Assembly (NCBI GenBank): GCA_964503595.1
Contig: CAZDAM010000007.1
Span: forward strand, 1-57,100
Source: CAZDAM01 sp964503595
GTDB taxonomy: Bacteria > Muiribacteriota > UBA6191
DNA length: 57,100 bases
Direction: 5' to 3'
Shown here: positions 1-9,838 of the stretch, piece after piece
Layout of the letters: each line of letters opens with the position of its first letter
Numbering within the stretch: the first letter of the stretch is position 1
Translations under genes and position numbers: made by a program
Notes under the pieces: model-generated
Told to the model about the DNA's origin: nothing
The model's input: only the letters and a program-made list of their open reading frames with translations
Databases searched by the model: none

Positions 1-3000
1 TATATCCTCCCGGATGAAGCCGTATTTGCCCTGTCCACCAAAACCATCACGGAAGGCAGTGATGGAGGTAACCAGCCGGTTCAGATTACCGTCCGCCGGG
101 ATGGCAATACCACCGGAGCAGCTTCGGTAAACTGGGCTTTGACATTCCAGAGCAATGGAACCGCCGCTCAGGATTCCCTTTCCGATTCTACCGACTGGTA
201 CAAGGCAGAAGCTGCCGATTTTGCAGCTGGTCAGGCTTTCTCCGGGACCCTGAACTTTGCGGATGGAGAAAGCAGCAAGACTATCGATCTGAATGTCCTG
301 AATGACACCGTTGGAGAAACCTGGTTTGAGCACTTTCTGGTCACTCTCAGCAATGCCCAGGCTGGTGCCGGATCCGGAAACATTGCCATCAGCACAAAGG
401 AAGGAAGTCTGGCCTATGTCATTCTGGATGATGACAAAAATGATGCCACCAATATTCCAACCTTCTCGGTCACGGCCAACAAGTCCTCTGAGTATGAAGG
501 AACCAATTCCGGCAACAATGTGACCTATACCATCACCCGTTCCGGCAATACCAACCTGAATTCCCAGGTAGCTTTCGAGTTCAGTGGAATGAGCAGCTCC
601 CTGTACAGCTTCAGTGGAGATGGGGCCAACATCACCACAAACTCCAGCCGTGGCCTTGGAGTGGTGAACTTTACAGCAGGCCAGACCAGCAAAACCGTTA
701 CGGTGAACTACACTCCAGATAAAGTCGTGGAATCGGATATTACAACGACTTTCAAGCTTTTGGATCCGGCCCCTTATCAGCAGGGCAGCCTGAATCCATC
801 CACCTTTTACAACAATCACATCCTCGGTTATACCCAGATTGCTGATATCGGACCCGGACGGATTGATGCCAACCATAACACCGTTACCGTCATCCAGAAG
901 AATGATGATATCCGGCTATGGGTTTCCGGTTACTCCGGTACCAGCCCAAGACTGACCTCCTCAGAAGGCGACCCCTTCACCTTCACCATTACCCGGGCAG
1001 GCAGAACTGACAACGCTATCACCATCAACTACACCATTGCCAACTCCGGCAGCCCAAGTACAAGCAATTCCGACTTCACCCAGATGAACGGAACCATTAC
1101 GCTTGCTGCCAATCAGAGTTCGGTCAATGTCTCTTTGGATATCTTCAACAAAGACTCAAGCATTGAAAGCAGCACAGAACGATTCACCATTCAGCTCTCA
1201 AGCTCGGATCAGCATGTCCGCTTTGGAGATAGCTCAACAAGCACGAATCTGCCTCAGAATGCCACCTTCAATGCCGGGATTCTGGATGATGACAACGTCT
1301 ACAGTATCACCACGACCACTTCTTCCATTGTGGAAAAAGATTCTGGTGGCACCGAAGCCATCAAGGTCAAACTGGTTCGCCAGGATAGCACCACTGGCTA
1401 CCAGGGAGCCGTCAGCGTTCGGTACCGTCTGGAAGGAACCGGGACCAATTCCGCATCCGCCGATGATTTGACCACAGGCTTCACAACCGGAACATTCAGT
1501 CTTGCCGCCAACGAAACGGAAAAGGAATTTACCCTGAATATCGTTCAGGGCGATCTGAAAGTCGAAAACAACGAGACCTTCAAGCTGGTTCTGGAAGCCG
1601 TGACTTCTGGCAAAGGCACCATTCACAGCTCCGCAGCCTCCAATTCCCAGACCTTTACCATCCAGAACAATGATACCGGGATCAGCATTGCCGATGCCCA
1701 GATCACCGAAGGCAATACAGATAAAACCATCACCTTTACCGTGACCCGCAGCGGAGATTTGAGTGCTACCTCGGCCATGAACTGGGCCTTGTCTCATGGC
1801 ACGACAACAGCTTCCGACTTCACTGGAGACATAGACGGAACTCTGAATTTTGCCGCCAACGAAAATACAAAGCAGATTACACTCACCGTAAAGGCCGATG
1901 AGATTGGCGAGAGCAATGAGACTTTTACAATCCAGCTGTCCTCTTTCAACAATATTGATGATCCGATTCGGGCTACTGCCACCGGAACCATCAACAATGA
2001 TGACAGTACTTTCGCCATTCAGGCGAGCGAAGTCAGTGTTAATGAAAATGGAGGGAATGCCACCTTCACGGTAACCAGGACGCACGCTACAGTTCAGAAC
2101 CAGACCCTGAATTATGCGATCACCGGTACCGGCAGCAATCCTGCCAATGCCCAGGATTTTGGCGGCACTCTTCCGACCGGTACCATTACCTTTAGCGGAA
2201 ATGAACTCTCCAGAACCATCACAATTCCCATCCAGAATGATGCCAATGCCGAACTCGACGAATCCTTCAAAATCACTCTGACAACCGGTACCGGTGCCAG
2301 TGGTGATTCCATTACCAGAGCAGAACAGACCGGGGTCATTGTCAATGACGACAGCGGGATCCATGTCGTTTTGAACCCTTCAACCATCGAAGAAGGCAGT
2401 GATGGAAGCAAGGATCTGACCTTCCAGGTCGTCAGGAGTGGATCAGCCGCAGGAACCGCATCTGTGGACTGGGACCTGAATTTTACGGGCCAGACGGCCA
2501 CCAGTGCTGATTTTACGGGTACTCAGAATGGAACCGTTCAGTTTGCTGCGGGCGAGGCCACCAAATCGGTAACTCTCAAGCTGGTTGCCGATTCGATTGT
2601 GGAAAGTGATGAGACTTTCCAGATTGTTCTGTCTAACGCTGCCGGAGCTCCCATCATTGCCACTAACACAGACGGAGTCATCAAAAATGATGATGCCAAT
2701 TTAAGTGTTGCCCAGAATGTTCAGATTACAGAAGGGAATACTGGCAATACCCAGGCAACCTTTACCGTAACCCGTTCCGGAAGCGTGGATCATGCTGGAA
2801 CTGTCGGCTGGAGGGTGCTTGCCGGAACAGCCACGGCAGCAGATTTTGTTGGAGGAAACCTCCCGTCCGGGACCTTGAATTTTGCTTCTGGAAGCTCTAC
2901 TCAGGACATCACATTCTTTCTGGCTACCGATTCTGTACTGGAAGGGAATGAAACGTTCGAGGTCGAGCTTTTCAATGCTTCAAACGGTCAGACTATCTCT

Positions 3001-5691
3001 CAGGCAAAGAGCACCGGGACCATCGTGAATGATGATGCCGGTTACGAAATCATTCTGCCCCAGAGCATCAGTGAGGGTACTGGTAGCAATACAACCCTGA
3101 CAGCCACCATCAAACGTACCGGAAACCTGAACCAGACCGGCACGGTTAAATGGGCTTTGGACGCATCTTCAACTGCCGTTGCTGCCGACTTTGTGGGAGC
3201 AACCAGCGGAACTGCCAATTTTGCTGCGAATCAGGCCGAAGTTCAGGTTCAGCTGACCCTGGCCGGAGATCGGGATGTGGAAAGTAACGAGGCTGTAAAA
3301 CTGACCCTAAGCGATGCTTCCACAGGTCACTCGATCACAACAGCCACTGCCTCCAGCACCATCACCAACGACGACTCCGATATTACTCTTCAGGCCGTAA
3401 CCGCATCGGTTCATGAAGGAGACAGTACCGGTGGCCAGATTGTCATGAAAGTAAGCCGGACCGGCTCAACGGCTACGGCTGAAACTCTGAACTGGACAGT
3501 TCTTGCCGGAACAGCAAATGCCCAGGATTTTCCCAATGGGACTCTTCCCACGGGAACGGTCACATTAAATGCCGGGGAAGCCAGCAAGGAATTCACCATT
3601 ACCCTGAATCCTGATTTCACCTTTGAAACAGATGAGACTTTCAAGGTCCAGATCAGCGGGAATTCCTCTGGAAGCGATATTCTGGTCAATGAGGCTACCG
3701 CGACCATTCTGGCAGATGATGATGAAATCAGTCTGAGCCAGAATGCCCTATCCAAGGACGAAGGTACTTCAGACAACGGATTCACATCCTTTCGTTATAC
3801 CGTCACCCGCTCCAATGGAGTCGGGGCAACCAGTGTCAACTGGTCTGTAGCTGGCCAGGGAGATCACGCTGCGGATGCCAGTGACTTTGTCGCAACTTCC
3901 GGGACCGTTCAGTTTGCCAATGGAGAAACCAGCAAGGAAATTGAAATCGCCGTGAAGCCGGATTCCGTTGCCGAGTACAACGAATCTTTCATTCTAAGCC
4001 TCAATTCTCCCGCCAATGGTTCTACCCTCAAAGCTGGCGCATCCAGTGTCACATCCACAATCGTAAATGACGAACCAGCCCTCATTCTAAGAGCCCTGGA
4101 CGCTTCGGCCAACGAAGGAAACTCCTTTGGCAGCGCCATGCGCTTTGAAATCACCCGAACCGGAAACCTTTCAGCAGCCACAACCGCAAGCTGGAATGTA
4201 ACCGGATCCGGAACCCATGCAGCCGATCGCAATGATTTCGGAGGCTTTTTACCAGGGGGACAGATTAATTTTGCTCCCGGAGAAAGTTCAAAAATCATTT
4301 ATGTCGGAGTCAGGGGTGACACCATTGCCGAAACCGATGAAACCTTCAAGGTTGAGTTGAGTAACATCAACGGAGCTTCTGTTCTGGAAGGTAGCACCCA
4401 GGGCACCATTACCAATGATGATGCCGGAATTCAGGCCATTGCCCTGACTCCTTCCCAGCTTGAAGGCAGTGGAACCAACACAGCCTTCCAGTTCAAGATT
4501 GAAGCTCTGGGACCGGTAAACTCCAATATCACTGCCAACTGGAAAATCGTGGGGACCGGAGATCATGCTGCCGGAACCGATGATTTTATCGGAGGGGTTC
4601 TGCCTTCCGGCAGCGTGACCCTGAATGCCGGACATACCAGCGAAACCATCTCCATCAACGTCATTGGAGACAGTCAGTTCGGCCCCAATGAAGCCTTCCG
4701 GCTGGTTCTGGAAAATGTCCAGGGTGCTCAGCTGATTCAGACGGACACCACCAGCACCATTCAGGATGATGACAGTATCATTGGATTCAAAACCACCCAG
4801 GTTGAACACCTGGAAGGAAACAGCGGTTCTGTATCCTACTCCTACGATGTAGAGAGAACCGGCTATCTGAATCATGCTGCAACTGTCCACTGGAAAGTGG
4901 TCGCAGTCGATGGAAGCGGGCTTGAAGGATCGGACTTCATCGGTGGAAATCTGCCCACAGGGACGCTGAATTTTGCTTCCGGAGATGGGCTGGAAACCAT
5001 TCAGTTCCAGATTCAGGGAGACACCCTGGCCGAAGGTCATGAAAAATTCAAGATTGAGCTTTACGATCCTTCCAATGGAGCTTCCCTCAATCCGGAAAAG
5101 GCCGAAGCCAATGGAACCGTGACCAACGACGATCAGGCTCTTCAGATCGTTGCCGTGGACGGTACCCACAAGGAAGGCAACGATTTCTCGGATCCCTTCA
5201 CCTTTGATGTCTTCCGCTCGGGCAAGGTCGATGCTTCCATGGAAGTCAGCTGGAAAATCGTGGCTATCAACGGGCAAAGCACTCCTGATGCCAATGATTT
5301 CTCAACACCCATGAGTGGCACTTTCACCTGGCAGGCCAATGAAACCAGCCATCGCATCACCCTGCAGGCAATTGGGGATACTCTGGCCGAAGCTGATGAG
5401 CACTTTGCCATCGAAGTCAGTGCCACCGGAGTCCAGTCCTCAAGTGCCAATGGCGTAATTCAGAACGATGATCAGGCAGCAGCCCGCCTCAGATGGAGCG
5501 AGCACACTTCCGGATCCCATGAGCTTGTACAGAATGCCGAGGTCTCCATGGCCACTTCCGAGGATTTAGCCGGGACTGACCACGACAGTGGAACCTATGC
5601 TATTTTCCTTTCCATGAGTGAAACCCATCACAGTCATGATGATGCGTTCACAAGCGTGGACGATGATGATCCAAATCATCCAGGAGCCTGA
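1..5691 (+). CDS. Giant Calx-beta repeat surface/secreted protein, 3' part (5' truncated by window edge)
   Basis: The frame is open from the first base, so the gene starts outside the window; at least 1896 residues are visible. About 15 tandem modules of 105-120 residues are seen. Each opens near an EG(N/S/D) motif, has a T-x-T-(R/K)-(S/T)-G strand and an ETF segment, and closes with (I/V)-x-(N/D)-D-D, the layout of Calx-beta calcium-binding modules. The C-terminal roughly 70 residues leave the repeat and become rich in Asp, Ser and His. No glycine-rich RTX nonapeptides are visible. The next two genes, starting 3 bases downstream, encode a type I secretion ABC protein and adaptor, so I infer export of this protein as a large adhesin or matrix protein. 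Family assignment is solid; substrate status and adhesion are inference. Confidence 0.85.
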   Translation, partial: YILPDEAVFALSTKTITEGSDGGNQPVQITVRRDGNTTGAASVNWALTFQSNGTAAQDSLSDSTDWYKAEAADFAAGQAFSGTLNFADGESSKTIDLNVLNDTVGETWFEHFLVTLSNAQAGAGSGNIAISTKEGSLAYVILDDDKNDATNIPTFSVTANKSSEYEGTNSGNNVTYTITRSGNTNLNSQVAFEFSGMSSSLYSFSGDGANITTNSSRGLGVVNFTAGQTSKTVTVNYTPDKVVESDITTTFKLLDPAPYQQGSLNPSTFYNNHILGYTQIADIGPGRIDANHNTVTVIQKNDDIRLWVSGYSGTSPRLTSSEGDPFTFTITRAGRTDNAITINYTIANSGSPSTSNSDFTQMNGTITLAANQSSVNVSLDIFNKDSSIESSTERFTIQLSSSDQHVRFGDSSTSTNLPQNATFNAGILDDDNVYSITTTTSSIVEKDSGGTEAIKVKLVRQDSTTGYQGAVSVRYRLEGTGTNSASADDLTTGFTTGTFSLAANETEKEFTLNIVQGDLKVENNETFKLVLEAVTSGKGTIHSSAASNSQTFTIQNNDTGISIADAQITEGNTDKTITFTVTRSGDLSATSAMNWALSHGTTTASDFTGDIDGTLNFAANENTKQITLTVKADEIGESNETFTIQLSSFNNIDDPIRATATGTINNDDSTFAIQASEVSVNENGGNATFTVTRTHATVQNQTLNYAITGTGSNPANAQDFGGTLPTGTITFSGNELSRTITIPIQNDANAELDESFKITLTTGTGASGDSITRAEQTGVIVNDDSGIHVVLNPSTIEEGSDGSKDLTFQVVRSGSAAGTASVDWDLNFTGQTATSADFTGTQNGTVQFAAGEATKSVTLKLVADSIVESDETFQIVLSNAAGAPIIATNTDGVIKNDDANLSVAQNVQITEGNTGNTQATFTVTRSGSVDHAGTVGWRVLAGTATAADFVGGNLPSGTLNFASGSSTQDITFFLATDSVLEGNETFEVELFNASNGQTISQAKSTGTIVNDDAGYEIILPQSISEGTGSNTTLTATIKRTGNLNQTGTVKWALDASSTAVAADFVGATSGTANFAANQAEVQVQLTLAGDRDVESNEAVKLTLSDASTGHSITTATASSTITNDDSDITLQAVTASVHEGDSTGGQIVMKVSRTGSTATAETLNWTVLAGTANAQDFPNGTLPTGTVTLNAGEASKEFTITLNPDFTFETDETFKVQISGNSSGSDILVNEATATILADDDEISLSQNALSKDEGTSDNGFTSFRYTVTRSNGVGATSVNWSVAGQGDHAADASDFVATSGTVQFANGETSKEIEIAVKPDSVAEYNESFILSLNSPANGSTLKAGASSVTSTIVNDEPALILRALDASANEGNSFGSAMRFEITRTGNLSAATTASWNVTGSGTHAADRNDFGGFLPGGQINFAPGESSKIIYVGVRGDTIAETDETFKVELSNINGASVLEGSTQGTITNDDAGIQAIALTPSQLEGSGTNTAFQFKIEALGPVNSNITANWKIVGTGDHAAGTDDFIGGVLPSGSVTLNAGHTSETISINVIGDSQFGPNEAFRLVLENVQGAQLIQTDTTSTIQDDDSIIGFKTTQVEHLEGNSGSVSYSYDVERTGYLNHAATVHWKVVAVDGSGLEGSDFIGGNLPTGTLNFASGDGLETIQFQIQGDTLAEGHEKFKIELYDPSNGASLNPEKAEANGTVTNDDQALQIVAVDGTHKEGNDFSDPFTFDVFRSGKVDASMEVSWKIVAINGQSTPDANDFSTPMSGTFTWQANETSHRITLQAIGDTLAEADEHFAIEVSATGVQSSSANGVIQNDDQAAARLRWSEHTSGSHELVQNAEVSMATSEDLAGTDHDSGTYAIFLSMSETHHSHDDAFTSVDDDDPNHPGA

Positions 5692-5694
5692 TCC

Positions 5695-7350
5695 TTGAAA
5701 TTTTCGGACCTGTTTCGGGTCACCCCGATGCTGATGGCAGAACTGCTTCTGAGCAGTGCCGCCATCAGCATTCTGGGGCTGGCCACCTCGGTATATTCGA
5801 TCATGATTCTAAGGCGCTATGTGGGCCTTGGGATCGATACAACCCTTTACACCCTGACCAGTGGAGTCCTGCTGGCGATCCTGTTTGAAAACCTGCTTCG
5901 CAGAGCTCGCAATGCCTTGCTTGAGAACTGGCAGCAAAAACGGGATCTCAGGGATTCCTCCCTTCTTCTGAGTGGCTTCGGCCTCAGCCGCTATGAGGTT
6001 CTGGAAGAACTCAATCCGGCCGAAAAGCGGGAAATCCTGGCCGCACCTTCTCAGATCAGTCAGGCCTTCTCCCCTTCCAATCTCTCAGCCATTCTGGATG
6101 CTCCCTTTGCCTGCCTCTACCTATTGGTCCTGACTGCGGCCTGTCCACCGATTGGAGCCATGACCACACTGGCCGTGTTTTTCTCCCTGCTGGTATCACT
6201 GGCCGGTATGCAGATTCTGAAGACTCCCGCGGAAAGTGTTGCCCGCCTGACCTCAAGAGCTGCCATCATCGGACATTTTCTGTCCCAGTCCGGAGAAACC
6301 CTGAGAGCTTTCCGGGCTCTGCCCATTCTCAAGAATGCCTGGACAGACAGCCAGGATGCTTCTACAGATGCCCGTAGAGATCTTCTCAAGAAGCAATCCG
6401 TCCTCCAGCAGATCGGGGCTGTTCTGGCATCCCTTCTGTCAGTCATGACCTATGCCATCGGAGCCCTTCAGGTTGTGGCAGGCAGTCTTGATATCGGAAC
6501 CCTGATTGGCCTGAGCATTCTGTCTTCGCGCTGCTTCCAGACTTTTAACCGTATCACCTCGATGTCCGAAACCATGGCCAAGGCCCGCCGCTCCCTCAAG
6601 GCCCTGAACCGCCTAAGAGAGATGGAACTCGAACCCCAGAAAGGACTGGTTCCTCAATTCATTGAGGGCCATCTGGAACTCATCTCCATCTCCCTGAGCT
6701 TTCCCCTTCATCCATTGCCTGTCTTTGAAAACCTCAATCTGAAGATCCCTGCCGGAGGAATTCTTGCCGTGCAGGGGCCCAACGGCTCAGGCAAGACTTC
6801 TTTGATGCGGCTTCTCTGTGGTCTTCGCTCTCCAGGCGGAGGCATGATGAAAGTCGATGGCATGGAACTGCGCCAGATTGTGCCGGACTGGTGGCGCTCC
6901 CAGGTTGCCTATGTTCCCCAGGATCTGCACTTTTTTGAGGGCACTCTCAAGGAAAACCTGACTGCCCGGCAGCCTGATATTTCGGACGAGGAGCTTCTCA
7001 GGATCTGTGCCTTATGTGATCTGGTTTCCTTTCTTCAGTCAAGACCGGAAGGACTGGGCCTTAAGATTCAGAGCCAGGCTCAGGATCTGCCCGCCGGAAT
7101 TCGCCGCCGGATGGCCCTGACACGGGCTCTGGTTGGTTCCAGCCAGATGATTTTCATGGATGAACCCACCGAAGGACTTGATCCGGCCGGAATTCAGGCC
7201 GTAGCAGCCATCCTGAACCATCTCGCCTCCCAGAAGAAAACCATTGTGATTGCTGGCAATGAACCCTTCATTCTGAACTCCGCCGACTGGGTTCTGGCAC
7301 TGGAAAACGGCCCCGGCCACAGGCTTCTGGTAAGGGAGAAGAAGGAATGA
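5695..7350 (+). CDS. Type I secretion ABC transporter (PrtD-like), degenerate signature motif
   Basis: This 551-residue protein has an N-terminal transmembrane domain (about residues 15-290, no C39 peptidase domain) and a C-terminal nucleotide-binding domain, the architecture of PrtD/HlyB-type exporters. The Walker A motif GPNGSGKTS (about residues 360-368) and Walker B with catalytic Glu (IFMDEP) are intact. The ABC signature, normally LSGGQ, reads LPAGI, and the H-loop His appears to be Asn (IAGNEP). It starts with TTG, with an AGGAG at 5682-5686 in the end of the upstream gene. It overlaps the adaptor gene by 4 bases (ATGA). It probably energises export of the Calx-beta protein through an outer-membrane TolC-like channel that is not encoded here. 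The altered motifs make its ATPase activity uncertain. Confidence 0.85.
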   Translation: MKFSDLFRVTPMLMAELLLSSAAISILGLATSVYSIMILRRYVGLGIDTTLYTLTSGVLLAILFENLLRRARNALLENWQQKRDLRDSSLLLSGFGLSRYEVLEELNPAEKREILAAPSQISQAFSPSNLSAILDAPFACLYLLVLTAACPPIGAMTTLAVFFSLLVSLAGMQILKTPAESVARLTSRAAIIGHFLSQSGETLRAFRALPILKNAWTDSQDASTDARRDLLKKQSVLQQIGAVLASLLSVMTYAIGALQVVAGSLDIGTLIGLSILSSRCFQTFNRITSMSETMAKARRSLKALNRLREMELEPQKGLVPQFIEGHLELISISLSFPLHPLPVFENLNLKIPAGGILAVQGPNGSGKTSLMRLLCGLRSPGGGMMKVDGMELRQIVPDWWRSQVAYVPQDLHFFEGTLKENLTARQPDISDEELLRICALCDLVSFLQSRPEGLGLKIQSQAQDLPAGIRRRMALTRALVGSSQMIFMDEPTEGLDPAGIQAVAAILNHLASQKKTIVIAGNEPFILNSADWVLALENGPGHRLLVREKKE

Positions 7351-8603
7351 TGAGAACCCGCCTCACCATCTGGATTCTCTCCACCACAATCCTGGCCTTC
7401 TTCATCTGGGCCTATGTAGCTCCTCTGGACATTGCCTCCCACGCTCCAGCCGAAGTCATTCCGGAAGGACAACTCAAACGAATCCAGCATCTTGAGGGAG
7501 GAATTGTTGAAAAGATCTTTGTGAAGGAAGGCGAAAAGGTAGAAGCCAATCAGCCTTTGTATGAGCTCTCTCCCACGGCATCAGATGCCACAATGGCCGA
7601 GATTGCCGTGAAAGCAGCCTCGATAGGATTCAGTATTCTGCGCCTCAGAGCTCAGCTGAAGCGGGCTCAGACCTTTGAGGTGGATCCGGCGATGATCCGG
7701 CAGTGGCCTTCCCAGCATCAGTCTGCCCTGGCAGTGTTTCAGGCGGAGAAACAGAGATTTCTTTCCGAAAAGCAGGTACATGAACTCCGTGTGGAACAAA
7801 AAGCCCAGGAAGAGCAGGAAACCCAGGCACGTCTGAATGGAATGCAAAAGCGCATGGAGCTGATTCAAAAGCAGGTTCAGATCAGTGAAAGACTTTTGAA
7901 TGAACAGCTGGTCAATGATTTTGATCACCTCAACCTCCTGAAGGAGGAAGGTCAGATTGAGGCTGAAATTCAGACTCTGAACTCTCAGCTCTCCCGTACC
8001 AAAACCGCTCTGAATGAGGCAAAAACAGCCCTTAAGAGCCTGGAGTTCAAGCACGAGGAATCCCTTCAGAAGGATCTTGCCGAAGCTTTGATTGAACAGT
8101 CTTCCCTCGATGAAAGAATGCGAAAAGTCAGCGACAGCCGGGAAAGGACCATTGTCCGCGCTCCGGTGAAAGGTACCGTCCTGAGCCTTTTCTACGTCAC
8201 TTCCGGAGGAGTCGTTCCTCCTGGTGGAACCCTTCTGACCCTGGTTCCCAACACCCAGTCCCTGATTCTGAATGCCCGGCTTCACATCGGCGATGTCGGA
8301 TTCGTTCACCCCGGTCAGAAGGTCCGCTTAAGCCTTATGTCCACGAGTATGAGCGGAATTTCTCCAATTGATGGTACGGTTCTTCATATCAGTCCGGACG
8401 CCCTCACCGATCCCAAAACCGGCCCCTACTATCTGGTCCAGATTGCCCCCACCCAGGACTATTTCGGAACCGAGGCCAACCCCTACCCTCTCAAGCCTGG
8501 CCTTCAGGTCATGGCTTCTATCCTGATTGGACAAAGAACCATTCTGGGATATTTCCTCGAACCCCTCCTCGGGGATCTGATTTATGCTCTGAATGAGCCC
8601 TGA
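7347..8603 (+). CDS. HlyD-family type I secretion periplasmic adaptor
   Basis: This 418-residue membrane-fusion protein has one N-terminal transmembrane segment (about residues 7-25). A half-lipoyl segment follows with the motif LKRIQHLEGGIVEKIFVKEG, then a Gln/Glu/Lys-rich coiled-coil region (about 125-255), the second lipoyl half (IVRAPVKGTVLSL) and a beta-barrel domain ending near residue 400. This is the usual HlyD/PrtE order. It overlaps the ABC gene by ATGA and completes a three-gene export operon with the Calx-beta protein. In such systems the adaptor links the inner-membrane ABC dimer to TolC. No TolC-like gene follows; the next gene has its own promoter. Confidence 0.9.
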   Translation: MMRTRLTIWILSTTILAFFIWAYVAPLDIASHAPAEVIPEGQLKRIQHLEGGIVEKIFVKEGEKVEANQPLYELSPTASDATMAEIAVKAASIGFSILRLRAQLKRAQTFEVDPAMIRQWPSQHQSALAVFQAEKQRFLSEKQVHELRVEQKAQEEQETQARLNGMQKRMELIQKQVQISERLLNEQLVNDFDHLNLLKEEGQIEAEIQTLNSQLSRTKTALNEAKTALKSLEFKHEESLQKDLAEALIEQSSLDERMRKVSDSRERTIVRAPVKGTVLSLFYVTSGGVVPPGGTLLTLVPNTQSLILNARLHIGDVGFVHPGQKVRLSLMSTSMSGISPIDGTVLHISPDALTDPKTGPYYLVQIAPTQDYFGTEANPYPLKPGLQVMASILIGQRTILGYFLEPLLGDLIYALNEP

Positions 8604-8661
8604 ACAATTGACAATGTAACGATAAATCCGAAAAACACCGAAAGGATCAGGCAACAGTGAT

Positions 8662-8690
8662 TTGACAGCCTGTGGATGCAGGAATAGACT
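8662..8690 (+). promoter_or_regulatory. Sigma70-type promoter for the SbtA-like gene
   Basis: A perfect TTGACA (8662-8667) is followed after exactly 17 bases by TAGACT (8685-8690). The predicted start is near 8697, about 24 bases before the ATG at 8721. No clear Shine-Dalgarno sequence lies in that short leader. Confidence 0.6.
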
Positions 8691-8720
8691 GCGTCAGAAC
8701 CCACTACTTCCTAAACCTTT

Positions 8721-9677
8721 ATGATTGCTTTTTTAGAAAATCTTACCAATCCGGGAGTTATTGGCTTTTCTCTGGGTGGTTTTGCTGCTTTGGTAAGAAG
8801 TGACCTGAAGGTACCGGCACCGGTTCATGATGCCCTTTCCATGGTTCTCTTGTTTGCCATTGGCTTAAAGGGCGGTATTGCCATGCGCTACGGGGCCGAT
8901 CTCCCCATGATCCAGATTCTGGCTGGCGCCGCCATTGGCCTGACCAGTCCTTTGATTGCCTACTGGATTGCTCGGCGAATCGGCCTGATGGATGTTCCCA
9001 ATGCAGCCGGAATGGCCGCAACATACGGTTCGGTTTCTGCTGTCACCTATATGGCTGGCCTTCAGTTCGCTGATACCGCCTCCCTGAAAGTGGATGCCAC
9101 CCTGCCGATCATTCTGGTCATTCTCGAGATGCTGGCTCTGATTCTGGCTTTGGGTCTGGTTTCCCGTCACAAGCCATCCGGAGGCAATCGCTTCAGGGCC
9201 GTGATTCATGAGTCCCTGTGTGGCCAGAGCATCCTTCTTCTGGTAGGTGGGCTTCTGATTGGAAGCCTCTGCACGGAAAAGGCCCTGGGAAGTCTCAAGG
9301 CAGGATTCATCATCCCGATGGAAGGCTTTCTGGTCTTTTTCCTTCTGGAACTGGGCATTCTCGCTGCCAACACTATCCGCGAAGCCCGGTCCCGTCTGCC
9401 CTTTCTGATTCCCTTTGGAACTCTGCTTCCGATTGCTCTTGGAGTTCTGGGAGTCTTCCTGGGCAAAGCCACCGGTATGGGTCCCGGAGGAGCAGCTACT
9501 CTAGGAACACTCGCAGCCAGTGGTTCCTATATTGCCGCTCCCGCCATGCTAAGAACCAGTATCCCCGAAGCCGATCCTGCCCTTTACCTGACGGCAGCAC
9601 TGGGAATTACCCTGCCCTTTAATTTAGGACTGGGAATCCCGCTTTACTTCACTTTGGCCCAAAAATGGATTGGCTAG
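8721..9677 (+). CDS. SbtA-family sodium-dependent bicarbonate transporter
   Basis: This 318-residue, very hydrophobic protein has about ten membrane segments. The N-terminal half carries LSMVLLFAIGLKGG, and a further segment reads AATYGSVSAVTY, both patterns I recognise from the SbtA (DUF897) sodium/bicarbonate symporter family of cyanobacteria and many other bacteria. It would act in the inner membrane, taking up bicarbonate with sodium. No SbtB (PII-like) partner lies next to it. It has its own upstream promoter and stands alone between the secretion operon and the photolyase cluster. Family assignment is good; the transported ion is inferred from the family. Confidence 0.85.
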   Translation: MIAFLENLTNPGVIGFSLGGFAALVRSDLKVPAPVHDALSMVLLFAIGLKGGIAMRYGADLPMIQILAGAAIGLTSPLIAYWIARRIGLMDVPNAAGMAATYGSVSAVTYMAGLQFADTASLKVDATLPIILVILEMLALILALGLVSRHKPSGGNRFRAVIHESLCGQSILLLVGGLLIGSLCTEKALGSLKAGFIIPMEGFLVFFLLELGILAANTIREARSRLPFLIPFGTLLPIALGVLGVFLGKATGMGPGGAATLGTLAASGSYIAAPAMLRTSIPEADPALYLTAALGITLPFNLGLGIPLYFTLAQKWIG

Positions 9678-9703
9678 GTACATCCAGCATCAGAAGAGCC
9701 TGA

Positions 9704-9736
9704 CAATCCGGATTCTATCGAATTTTTTAAAAATTC
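9704..9736. repeat. Two short palindromes between sbtA-like and DCC genes
   Basis: AATCCGGATT (9704-9713) is a 10-base palindrome and GAATTTTTTAAAAATTC (9720-9736) is an AT-only inverted repeat with 8-base arms. They lie 27-59 bases after the SbtA-like stop. The second could fold, but without GC pairs it is a weak terminator at best; its function is unknown. Confidence 0.3.
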
Positions 9737-9838
9737 TGCCTAAAAGATAAAAACCTGACCCGATTTTGAACTTGAATGGGGAAAAAAGCCAACTGCCGGT
9801 ATATTGATTTCTGATGCAGTCTTTTTCATGAGGTTTTG

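Noticed and set aside
1234..2364. Long antisense open frame (376 codons) opposite the Calx-beta gene
   Set aside because: It mirrors the Gly/Asp/Ser-rich repeats of the sense strand, has low-complexity composition and no motif; the sense frame is clearly coding.
4288..5277. Second long antisense frame (329 codons) opposite the Calx-beta gene
   Set aside because: Same repeat-driven shadow; no recognisable domain or start signal.
1..5691. Tandem repeats that might suggest CRISPR or other DNA-level repeats
   Set aside because: The repeats are diverged at DNA level and correspond to protein modules; no CRISPR-type repeat-spacer pattern is seen anywhere in the window.
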